DNA of 64,000 bases from Desmodus rotundus. Lineage: Eukaryota > Chordata > Mammalia > Chiroptera > Phyllostomidae. Positions 24,505-34,500 of this stretch are shown piece by piece. Numbering within the stretch: position 1 is the first letter of the stretch; the number at the start of each line of letters is the position of its first letter. Below the pieces are notes generated by a model. It saw nothing but the letters and a program-made list of their open reading frames with translations. It was not told the DNA's origin and ran no database searches. The translations under genes and the position numbers were made by a program. The stretch spans positions 75,352,097 to 75,416,096 of the forward strand of contig NC_071392.1 of assembly GCF_022682495.2 (NCBI RefSeq), read 5' to 3'.

Positions 24505-24699
24505 CAGGATCCAGCAGAAGTTAAGGCCTGCCTGAATATGGTTGGTAGGATTATAATATGGTTGTAATAATTTATAGTTTTAATTGAACATTTCACCTAA
24601 AACGTCACATGGTGTGCTTGAGTATGATATGGTTATGTTACAGAATTACACGCTTATGGTTTTGTAATAAAAAAGGGGCACTACTTGTGCCGGACCCTG
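24505..24699 (+). mobile_element. TA-flanked MITE (Tc1/mariner-like), copy 2
   Basis: The 195-bp element begins CAGGATCCAGCAGAAGTTAA and ends TGTGCCGGACCCTG, with TA at 24503-24504 and 24700-24701. Its interior (TCACATGGTGTGCTTGAGTA) matches copies at 10281 and 40928, though it is the most diverged of the three. No transposase frame. Confidence 0.82.
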
Positions 24700-24725
24700 T
24701 AGATGTTTTCAGATTTCACATTTCT

Positions 24726-26472
24726 TTTTTTTTTTAATTTTTTTTAGTTTTTATTGTTATTCAATTACAGTTGTATGCTTTTTCTCCCCATCCCTCCACC
24801 CCACCCCAGCTGAACCCACCTCCCTCCTTCACCTCCACCCTCCCCCTTGATTTTGTCCATGTGTCCTTTATAGTAGTTCCTGTAATCCCCTCTTCCCACT
24901 GTCCCCCCCCCCCCCCCCGGCTATTGTTAGATTGTTCTTAACTTCAATGTCTCTGGTTATATTTTGTTTGCTTTTTTCTTCTATTGATTATGTTCCAGTT
25001 AAAGGTGAGATCATATGGTATTTGTCCCTCACCGCCTGGCTTATTTCACTTAGCATAATGCTCTCCAGTTCCATCCATGCTGTTGCAAAGGGTATAAGCT
25101 CCTTCTTTCTCTCTGCTGCGTAGAATTCCATTGTGTAAATATACCATAGTTTTTGGATCCACTCGTTTGCTGATGGGCACTCAGGTTGCTTCCAGTACTT
25201 GGCTATTGTAAATTGTGCTGCTATGAACATTGGGGTGCACAGGTTCTTTTGGATTGGTATTTCAGGGTTCTGAGGGTATAATCCCAGCAGCGGAATTGCT
25301 GGGTCAAAGGACAGTTCCATTTTTAGTTTTCTGAGGAAATTCCATACTGTTTTCCACAGTGGCCTCACCAGTCTGCATTCCCACCAACAGTGCACTAGGG
25401 TTCCCTTTTCTCTGCATCCTCTCCAACATTTGTTTGTGGATTTGTTTATGTTGGCCACTCTGACTGGTGTGAGATGGTACCTCATTGTGGTTTTAATTTG
25501 CATCTCTCTGATGGCTAGTGATGCTGAGCATCTTTTCATATGTCTCTGGGCCCTCTGTATGTCTTCCTTGGAGAAGTGTCTGTTCAAGTCCTTTCCCATT
25601 TTTTAATTGGGTTGTTTGTCTTCCTGGAGTGGAGTCGTGTGAGTTCTTTATATATTTTGGAGATCAGGCCCTTGTCTGAGGTATCATTAGCAAATATGTT
25701 TTCCCATACTGTTGGTTCTCTTTGTAATTTGGTGCTGTTTTCTTTAGCCCTGCAGAAGCTTTTTATTTTGATGAGGTCCCATTTGTTTATTCTTTCCTTT
25801 ATGTCCCTTGCTTTAGGGGACATGTCTGTGAGGATGTTGCTGCGTGGAATGTCTGAGATTTTCCTGCCAATGTTTTCCTCAAGGACTTTTATGGTGTTAC
25901 AACTTATATTTAAGTCTTTTATCCATCTTGAGTTTATTTTCGTGTATGGCATAAGTTGGTGATCGAGTTCCATTTTTTTGCACGTAGCTGTCCAGATCTC
26001 CCAACACCATCTGTTGAAGAGGCTGTCTTTGCTCCATTTTATGCTTCTGCCTCCTTTGTCAAATATTAATTGACCGTAAAGACTTGAGTTTATTTCTGGG
26101 CTCTCTGTTCTGTTCCATTGGTCTATGTGCCTGTTTTTATGCCAGTACCAGGCTGTTTTGATTACCGTGGCCTTGTAATACAGTTTGATATCAGGTATTG
26201 TGATCCCTCCTGCTTTGTTCTTCTTTCTCAAAATTGCTGCAGCTATTCGGGGTCATTTATGGTTCCATATAAATTTCTGAAATGTTTGTTCTATATCTGT
26301 GAAATATGTCATGGGTACTCTAATAGGGATTGCATTCAATCTATAAATTGCTTTGGGTAGTATGGCCATTTTGATGATGTTAATTCTTCCAATCCATGAG
26401 CATGGTACATGCTTCCATTTGTTTGTGTCTTCCTTCATTTCTTTCTTCAGTGTTGTGTAGTTTTCTGAGTAC
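24726..26472 (-). mobile_element. Young 5'-truncated LINE-1 with ORF2 tail
   Basis: The 1.75-kb insertion is bounded by a perfect 16-bp target-site duplication, CAGATTTCACATTTCT, at 24710-24725 and 26473-26488. The poly(A) end is at the left, so the element is on the minus strand. Minus-strand frames at 26438-26253, 26231-25584 (215 codons) and 25599-24988 (203 codons) cover the C-terminal part of the L1 ORF2 endonuclease-reverse transcriptase protein, including a cysteine-rich [17 protein letters not shown] segment. The frame is broken at least twice by frameshifts, so it is a dead copy. The 3' UTR contains a C-rich tract with a run of C near 24905-24919. Confidence 0.95.
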
Positions 26473-26773
26473 CAGATTTCACATTTCTAATCAAAAAGGA
26501 AAACAAGAATTCCAAATATGTTTTTCTCTATAAAAAGTAAAACATGTTTACTAAAGAAAATTTAAGGAAAAAGAAATAAAAAGCATACTCTACTGTACAG
26601 AGATAATCATTATTTATATTATGATGCATTTCCTTCTATACATTTACAAATATAACTTTTTATTTTATAACATTGTAATCACTCTGAATAGTTTTATGTT
26701 GGCCTCAGGTTTTAAAAGAACATATACCAAAGGTAGAAAAAAGAGCACATAGATAAAAGAGAATGATGCATTT

Positions 26774-27184
26774 AAAAATATTTTTTTCTTTCATTGATTT
26801 GCAGGGTGTCACACCTGTGGCCCATGGGCTGCATGAGGCCCAGGACGGCTCTGAATACAGCCCAACACAAAATTGTAAATTTACTTAAAATGTTTTGAGT
26901 GTTTTTGTGATTACATGTTGCAATGTATTTAATGTGCAGCCCAAGACAACTCTTCTTCTTCCAATGTGGCTCAAAGACACCAAAATGTTGGATACCCCTG
27001 TTTTAGAGAGAAGGGAAGGGAGGAAGAAAGAGAGGGAGAGAAACATCCATTGGTTGTCTCTTGCACACACCCTGACTGGGGATCAAACCCACAACCCAGG
27101 CATGGTTCCTGAAGGGGAACTGAACCCACAACCTTTTGGTTTGCAGGACGATGCCCAACTTACTGAGGCGCACCAGCCAGGGCA
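26774..27184 (-). mobile_element. Ves SINE split by a hAT-like MITE
   Basis: Minus-strand Ves with a tRNA-like head at 27184 and its tail at 26774. The 14-bp target duplication AGAATGATGCATTT (26760-26773) / AGAATGAGGCATTT (27185-27198) has one mismatch and fixes the ends. The body is broken by a 199-bp element at 26802-27000 inside the expected GATTTTAGAG tail segment; removing it restores an ordinary Ves. Confidence 0.85.
26802..27000. mobile_element. hAT-like MITE inside a Ves SINE
   Basis: It starts CAGGGTGTCACACCTGTGG and ends CAAAATGTTGGATACCCCTG, whose reverse complement is CAGGGGTATCCAACATTTTG, giving terminal inverted repeats of the hAT CAGGGGTGTCC form. The interior has no coding capacity. 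Only a short TTTG/TTTT repeat is visible at the junctions, not the expected 8-bp hAT duplication, so the superfamily call rests on termini. In overall content it recalls the MER30-type non-autonomous hAT described in primates (from memory). Confidence 0.72.
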
Positions 27185-27236
27185 AGAATGAGGCATTTTG
27201 TAGGTATGTTATATATCAATAAAAAATTAAAATACA

Positions 27237-27421
27237 GCCCTGGCTGGGTGGTTCAGCTGGTTGGAGCCTCATCCCATACACCAAAAGGTTGTGGGTTCCA
27301 TTCCCAGTCAAGGCACGTACAGGAAGCAACCAATCAATGTTTCTCTCTCATATTGATATTTCTCTTTCTCTGTCTCTCTCTCTCAAATCAATAAGCATAT
27401 CCTCGAGTAAGGATTTTTTTA
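27237..27421 (+). mobile_element. Ves SINE, hairpin-tailed subtype
   Basis: The head is GCCCTGGCTGGGTGGTTCAG, with CACCAAAAGGTTGTGGGTTC, a CT-rich run, and an end at ATCAATAAGCATATCCTCG plus AGTAAGGATTTTTTT. The 3' end lacks the AATAAATAAAATC tail and instead has an ATCCTC...AAGGAT inverted repeat. Confidence 0.88.
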
Positions 27422-27959
27422 AAACTAAGAATAAAAAAATTAAAATACGGAAAAAAAATTAAACATTAAACAGGTTTGCAGACACACCTTCTAATTCTCC
27501 TAGACCCACATACCAGCAGTTAATTCTCATTCAATCCTTAGTCCCACAGGTGGACTTCCCTATGCCAACCCAGAATCACTTGCCTCCTTGCAGTTCCCAG
27601 CACTTGTTCTCACAGTGGGCTCTCCAGGCCACCACGTACTTTGAGGATATCGCCGGCTTGGCTAACTGGGATCACGGTGGTTCTCAGCTACCCGGCCTGG
27701 GCGATCATTGCTGCTGAACCATCTCTCTTCCTGTCTCTTGCCCCGCTCCACTTCCTAAAGCTTCTAGCTAATCCACACCTTCGCTTCTCCTCGTCACTGT
27801 TCCTTTCTTCACACATCTTCTTGCCAATGTTAGCTCCAGCCATAACATGGCTCATTTTTTGCTTTACAGAAATATCTTTCAAATATTTTAATTCTTCTTA
27901 TGATCACATAGAATAACATTAAATATATACCTTTGAAGTTAGAAATTGCAACACATCCC
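27422..27959. other. unassigned intergenic stretch
   Basis: Frames to 91 codons without domain. No repeat recognised. Confidence 0.4.
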
Positions 27960-28690
27960 ACCACATCGTTGCAACTGATTTTACCTTTGCATATTCTTTA
28001 GTTCATCTCTGTTGATATTTCTACATATTTCATACTGTGAATATGCTGTTTAGAATTTTCCACTTACATTGTAAAAACTGTACATGTTATTACATAATCT
28101 TTGTGGGTTTTATTTTTAAAGGTCACCTCATATACTCCAAGGGATTAAAATGCCTTCCAAGGACTTAAAGTAAATTGAAACCACTTCCTGGTTATCAGAT
28201 ACTTTATACACTTAATTCTATAATCTGCTTTTTATACTTCCTATATCATGGACTTCTTCCCAAGTCAGTACCTACATTTTCTACATTACTTTATTTTTGT
28301 TTTGTTTTACTTTTTCTTTCTTATTTTTTCTACAGTATTTTAAATGGCTGTATAGCATTCCATAATAAGGATGTAATTTTCTTCAATTTAATGCTTGGAA
28401 TAGTAATACACTCCCTGTTTAAAAAATCAGAAGAAACTAAAACAGCACACAGTGAAAAGTCTCTCTCCTTGCCGCTTAGTTCTCACCCCACTCCAGTGTG
28501 TAACAAATCTCCTTTCTTTGTATCTTTCCAGGGTTTGTTTAGGTAGATGCAAGCAAATGTAAATGTCATTTCTTATTTTTAACTTTTTTAAACCAGAATG
28601 TATTATATACACTGCTCCTTACTTTGCTTTTCTCACTTAATAATTGATCTCAGAGATTGTTCTAACTCAGTACATTGAAAGTTTCCTCTT
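27960..28690 (-). mobile_element. L1M-type 3' debris (antisense), low confidence
   Basis: CTGTATAGCATTCCATAATA and ATTATATACACTGCTCCTTA, followed by TTTTCTCACTTAATAATTGA, resemble the reverse complement of an old L1 3' end. It is strongly diverged and edges are uncertain. Confidence 0.38.
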
Positions 28691-28699
28691 TCTTTTTCC

Positions 28700-29880
28700 T
28701 ACAGCTTTATAATTTCCTGCTGTACAGGCACCTTCCCTGACTTCCCGGTGAGGAACACTGTGCTTATCCCATTGACTCCTGATCCCATCTCTTACCCATT
28801 AACTCCAAAGCCTTGCTGCCTCCATTAGCCTCCTCAATCTTTTTTTTACTGGCTTGTTTTGTCTACAAACATGTCAGGTCTCTTGTATGCAAAAGAGAAC
28901 TTTCCCTTCACTCTAAATCACTCTAAGTTCCCTTCAAGCTCCTACAACCTTCAAACGGTATTGAGGTGTCCACAGTCTTCATCCACAACTCCCATTTCAC
29001 CACCCCTCATTCCCTTCTTGATCCCTTGCAATCTGCCTTCCTCTTCCGGTCTGCTAAAACTCATCTCTGGGTGGTCATCTAATAGAAACATTCAACACGT
29101 TGGTCTTTTTCTCAGTCTTCACCCTAACATTTGAAAGTGGATACTCACCCTTTGCTCACCCATTCACTCCTGAACCTTTTGTAAAATGACTCCTGCCCCC
29201 CCTTTTATACTAAAACTGATCTCCAAGTGATCAACTAACCTATTAATGGGCAGTCTCCCAGTAACCTGGCCTTCGCTCACTTCTTTAGGCCCCAAGCCTG
29301 GTGTTTCTGTCACCCTAACCACCACCATGAGCTTGCGCTAGAGATTCTATCTTCTCAGTGACTTCACTCCTATCCTCTCGTATCAGTTCTGTCCATTATC
29401 TCTAAATCAGATCCTAATTGCTGACAATCTAGACTATTTATAACAGTCTCCTAACAAATGTTTCTCGCTGCAGCTAAGTCCAAGATGAAGGCTCCCACTC
29501 TAACTGAAAAATAAAGGTCTTACATCATTCTCTTCTTCAAAACTCTTATTTCCAAATCAGTTAAGCACTAACTCCCCAATCTGATATTCAAATCTTTCCA
29601 CTATTTTTACACGATTCAACTTGTACTGACTTTGTTGGCATTATCTCCCCCTGCTACAGAAGCACACACGGGCTTCAGCCAAATCAGCCAGCTTATTTTT
29701 CACTAAACGCACAGCGTGCTTTTGTATCGCTGGGCTTTCATTCACCCTTTTGCCCACTGGATTGCCTTTCCCCTCTATCTATTCTAAATCTTATCTCCCC
29801 AACTAATTTTACTTGCCGTGATATTTTCACTAACCCTCCACCTCGTGTGTTACAGTTCTGTTTCCTACTGGATGCTAAAT
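28700..29880 (+). repeat. L2 LINE fragments
   Basis: A C/T-rich stretch with phrases such as CTTGCAATCTGCCTTCCTCT, TCCTAACAAATGTTTC and CAATCTGATATTCAAATC fits L2 ORF2 and 3' sequence in + orientation, in several degraded pieces. No functional reading frame. Confidence 0.48.
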
Positions 29881-29884
29881 TCTA

Positions 29885-30100
29885 TTAAAACAAAATTGGG
29901 CATTTAGTGAGCCCTTCTACGTGTCAACCTGTGCCAAGTGATTTGCACGCATTATCTCACTGAATCCTCCTCACACCAATGTTGTCAGGCCAGCACTCTC
30001 CTCATTTTAACATTGAAGAAACTGAGGCTCAGGGAGATTAAGTAGCTTGCCCAGGTCATGCAGCTGCTGAGGGTGGAATCAGCTTCCTCCATCACACTCA
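29885..30100 (-). repeat. MIR SINE
   Basis: GAAGAAACTGAGGCTCAGGG, ATTAAGTAGCTTGCCCAGG and TCATGCAGCTGCTGAGG are the reverse complement of MIR core. Confidence 0.6.
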
Positions 30101-30107
30101 CTGTCTT

Positions 30108-30470
30108 AGTCCATTCAGGCTGCTATAAGAAAAGTACTATAAAGTGGATGGCTTATAAGCAACAGAAGTTCATTTCTCACAGTTCTGGAGGCTAAGTCCA
30201 AGATCAAGGCACCCACCACTTCAGTGTCTGATGAGAGTCCTCTTCTTGGTTCATAGGCAGCTCTCTTTTCGCTGGGTCCTCACATGGGGGCAGAGGCTAG
30301 GAAACCCTGGGGTGTCTTTTATGAGGGCACTCATCCCATTCATGAGGGCTCCATTCTCAGGACCTAAGCACCTCCCAAAGTCCTCATCTCCTAACACCAT
30401 CACCTTGGGGTTAGGATGTCAACATATGAATGGAGGGGGTGGATAGGATATAAGCTTTCAGGCTACAATA
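30108..30470 (-). mobile_element. MLT1-like MaLR solo LTR (antisense)
   Basis: Begins TTAGTCCATTCAGGCTGCTA and continues through AAGTTCATTTCTCACAGTTC, TCACATGGGGGCAGAGGCTA, and GGATGTCAACATATGAATGG to about 30470. This is a well-preserved reverse MLT1 LTR. Confidence 0.87.
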
Positions 30471-31084
30471 TTCATGTTTGCATTACTTATGATAGCCAGC
30501 ACAGCATCCACCACCCACACTGCACTCAACCTGTGTGGGGGGGATTAAAATGTTTAAGAACGGCGTCTGTGTGTAGACCAAGACTCTAAGGAAAAGGGGA
30601 GTGGGGATTGAAACAGTAATGAATTTGGCTAACCCAAATGTTCACCATTGGGTTACAGAGCTTTTGAAATAAGCACTGAGGGTGCATAGTTACTACACAG
30701 GACTGCAGTTCCTCTTAAATATTCTCTGTCATTTGTAGGCTAGTTTTGTCTCCCTGGTTTTATTGTCATCGCTTCTGGATTATCTCTCCACTCTCTCGTA
30801 CTCCCACAGCCTTCAGTGCATTACTCAACTCACGGTGCCGGTACTTGTTGATTTCAATGTATGCGTGTTTGCATATGTGCACAGCAACTGGCTAGAGGAC
30901 GTGGGTGTGCGATGCTGGGTGCATTCCTTCCCATCCTTTCCCCCTTGAGCAACTGCAGCCTGGATGCTTTCTTTCTCCGGGGAGAAGGCAGAACCGCTGA
31001 CCCTTTAGCAAGTTGTCCCTCACAGAACAGGTGTCTCCCCCTCCTCTGGAGGAGAGGGATGGCTGGACACTCAGTGACAGAAGC
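30471..31084. other. region upstream of the TSPAN33 promoter
   Basis: Single-copy-looking sequence between the MaLR LTR and the CpG island. No gene-like frame. A pyrimidine run lies near 30925-30945 (CATTCCTTCCCATCCTTTCC). Confidence 0.4.
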
Positions 31085-31352
31085 GACCGACCAATGAGAA
31101 GTCAGGCTTCAGCAGCCGCACCAATGGGCGACCGGAGGCGGGCCCGGTTTCCTGGGAGCCGGGAGGGCTGGACTGGTCCTCGGGCGGCCGCTGAGTCTGG
31201 GGCGCTCACGCTCCCCGCCGCCGCTCCGGCGACTCCCGGCGGCTCCAGTGGCGGCGCCGTTCGCCTGCACGCGCTTCTCCTGGACCCAGGGCTCGGGTAC
31301 TTCCCGCTGCGGCGCAGATCCCCGCGGCTCGGGCTCCGCGGTGGCGCGGCTC

Positions 31353-31403
31353 ATGCCTCCGGGCTCAGAGCGCGCAGGTGGGCCGGCCACCACGGGGAGA
31401 TAG
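31353..31403 (+). other. possible upstream ORF in TSPAN33 5' leader
   Basis: ATG at 31353 opens a 16-codon frame that stops at TAG 31401-31403, 28 nt before the TSPAN33 start. Its start context is weak (C at -3, C at +4), so most ribosomes should scan past. It matters only if transcription starts upstream of 31353. Confidence 0.35.
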
Positions 31404-31431
31404 GCCCCCCGGGGGCGGCGGCGGCGGGACC

Positions 31432-31533
31432 ATGGCCCGGAGACCCGGGGCGCCGGCCGCCTATGGAGAGGAGTTCTCCTTCGTCAGTCCGCTGGTGAAA
31501 TACCTGCTCTTCTTCTTCAACATGCTCTTCTGG
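31432..31533 (+). CDS. TSPAN33: TSPAN33 exon 1 (coding part)
   Basis: Codes residues 1-34, [15 protein letters not shown] then the first half of TM1, ending ...MLFW. The donor is TGG|GTGAGT at 31533/31534, phase 0. The exon extends upstream into the 5' UTR; its 5' limit is unknown. Confidence 0.97.
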
Positions 31534-34500
31534 GTGAGTCTTGGGGGTCGCAGGGTCACTGGGCTGCAGGACACCCCCCGAGGGTGGAGTGGGCTGCCCG
31601 CGGCTGAGGAGGGGGCGTCCTGGGATACCCGTTCCAAGCCGAGCGTGGTGAGCGGCACTACCTAGTTTTCCAGGCTGATGGCACTTTGGGGTAATTTATT
31701 CTGGGGAGGAACACCACAGTGGAGCCGTGACTGGAGGGGCGTTGGAAGGAGGGTATGCAAGGGGTTCAGTAAAGACTTACGGGCATTCTCTGGCCATCGG
31801 ATAAGGGTCTGTGTCAGGCCAAAGAGGTGGGTTTGAGCAGAAGAAGCCGGCTTTCCTATTGGAACAAGGCAGACCCACTGGTACGTTCATGACTGGGGGA
31901 CTTTCAGGCCTGGGGACTAAGAGGCCCTGCTGGCAAATAAGAAAGAGGAAGGGGGAAAACCCAGACCTTCCTTCCCCCCCTTACCTCAGAGAGGATAGAA
32001 CGGGTTTCGTCTCCTCCTTGTGCAGGCCTCTGGTGCCTCTCTCCCCAAAAGCTGGGAAAGAACAGGAATGGCCTCAGGTGTGGATGTCCTTCCCGGTGCT
32101 GTCCCAAACTTTGCCCCACCTTTCTCCGGACCGGACTCCATTCCCTGGGGTCTGCCAATCTTCAGCTTCTTAAAATGGACCCTCTGTTGGGCTGGAAGGC
32201 CAGGGGTCTTTTCAGAATCTTCTGCTTGGGGGTGGAAAAGTAGAAAAAATATTGGACTGGGGTTACCTGGATTTTCATAACCCTCTGCCATTAATTGTTG
32301 ACCTGACTAACCCGGGCAGTCTGTTCACCCCTGTAGGCTTTAGTCTCCTTCTCCATACGATCAAATCCAGTTTGATCACGGATGGCAGAAACACTCTGCT
32401 GGAACCGAGGATCCAGCTGGACCAGATCTAAAATGCTAGTTCAATCCTGTTTCATGTCTACAGAATCCCTGGGCCCTCTGGGTTTGAGAATGTAGGGAGC
32501 TTCACCCCCGTCCTCTTTTCTCTTCCAGCTCCAGCCATACCGGAGCTGCTACTCTAGCTACCCATTATGCTTGGCCCTTTCTGCCAGAGACCTAAAGTTC
32601 AGACTTACAGGAGGGAGTAATTATGAGTCTAAAATATGCTTCTGAGGAGAGGGAGCAGACCAGGCATCTAAGCCAGTTGTTGTAAAGGTTTCACAAGGGC
32701 TGTGGTGTGAAGAGCAGCCGCCGAGTACATAGGTGCTAGCCTGTTGGGACAAATGAGAAAAATCCCAGAGGGTGGTGATGACAGCTCGCTCTCAGCCATT
32801 GTACTGGGGAAAATGAAGTCTCAGTTTTAGAACTGTAAAAAAAAAAATTAGAAGACAGTTTGTCCAGCACCTGCATTTTATATATCAGAAAACTATAAAG
32901 CACAGAGATGCTCATTGTTTAATCCAGGGTCTAACAGTTGGCTAGTAGGCTTGATCTGGCAATTTTTCTGCTAAACCACAATGCCTCTAGGGGAAGTCCT
33001 TGGCCCAGATGGCTGACTGCTACTGTAACTGGGGTGTTAGCAGTATTAGTAGTCAACCTAAGTTCCCATGGTCTAGGTTCTGCTTTAGCTGGAGGTTAGG
33101 GAAGAACAGAAGAAAATCTCACCACCACTCAGGCAGGGCTTGGGGATATCCTAAAGGAAATTCCCCACCTAAGGGCAAGTCCCAGAGAACCATTCTTCAT
33201 TGTCACTAAATGTGCCAAGCCAATGAGCTAGCACTAGCATCTGCAGGGACCTCAGAACCTCAGGCCGACTTCCTCTATCAGCCGACTGTGTCTCCTTTCA
33301 AGCCTATGGCACCGTCCCCTTATCTGTACGGCCCAGTGACAGCAACAGCTGGGCGCATCTGTTGCACTTGTGTTCATGGTCATTTTCTTGGACTTCCCCA
33401 CTCCACCCTCCACCCCGCCCCCCCTCTTACCAGACAAATGACTTAGGGAGGCTGCAGCCAGGGAGAGAGTGTGGCTCCATAGACCCATTTACCTCGGTGA
33501 AAATGCTTCATTCAAGGTCAGAGGACCTGGCTAACTAAGCTGGCACCACCTCAAATTAGAGGAGAGCCCCTTCGTGGCCCTACTTTAGACTCATAAAAAG
33601 GCAGAGGCTGTAGAAATAGCACACTGAAGGACAAGAGGCCCAGTTTCTTTCTGGCACCAACTTACTGTGTGACCCGAAGCCAATATATCTGTCTCTCTGT
33701 CCTTATTCTTTCTCCTCTAAAGGAAAACATTTTTCTGCTTCTGTGAACTATTTAAAGATGAATGCATTACTTTGGGGACTGTTTTCTTTCTTCAAGACCC
33801 GGGGCTGGATCTAAGGATGCATCTCTCTGTGTCCTGATATCCCAGGGACATTGACCTTCCCATGGGACAGTACATTTTGGGTGTCCCTGAGCATCACTTC
33901 TCCCCCAGGCCCAGAGCTGCAGAGTTGCATGCCACACAAGTGCAGCTAGGGATGAAGGGCTGCTTCTCCAGATCAGGGTCGTCTTTCTTCCCATCCCCCC
34001 TCCAGGGACTGGTTACTGGGTTTTCTTTGTTGTAGGCTTCCGTCATCCTAATCAAATTCCCTTCTTCTGCCCAGGAGACACCCATGGTTGGGACTGTCAG
34101 CCCACTCCTTTTCCAAGCAGAGTGTTCTGGCCAGCTGCTGGGGGGAGCGGTGTATGGGTGGTGTCTGTGTCCATACCTGGAACACATTGAGAAGGTAGCC
34201 AGCACCGTTGGGGTTCATACTCGGTGATGGCGGCGGTGGCAGTGGCTACCTCTGCAGCTGTTCTAGGGTCCCTGACCCTCGGGGCATTCGGAGCCTGACT
34301 CAGAAAGCTCCTATCAGACCACGATCAATTGCTCCTCTTTCAAATTTCAAATCTCACTTTCCCTTTTGCCTGGGAGTTTTGATTTTTCTCCCCAGCATCA
34401 TTGGGATCCCATGGCTTGGAGTGGTGGCCCCAGGATCCCAAAAGTTGTATTTTGATCTTTCAATCAAGAACTAGCTGGCTTTCCTCACCTCCCTGTATTG

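Larger units (their letters stand above)
31085..31620 (+). promoter_or_regulatory. TSPAN33: TSPAN33 CpG-island promoter
   Basis: CpG-dense block around the first coding exon, with no TATA box just upstream. Two CCAAT boxes lie exactly 30 bp apart (31091-31095 and 31121-31125), followed by a GGCGGG-type Sp1 site (GAGGCGGGCC at 31135-31144). A further GC-rich run (31190-31430) would be the 5' UTR. The transcription start is not determinable from sequence alone; it is inferred to lie about 31170-31260. CpG density continues into intron 1 to about 31620. Confidence 0.75.

Noticed and set aside
25540..25962. 140-codon plus-strand frame
   Set aside because: It is the antisense of a L1 ORF2 that reads correctly on the minus strand.
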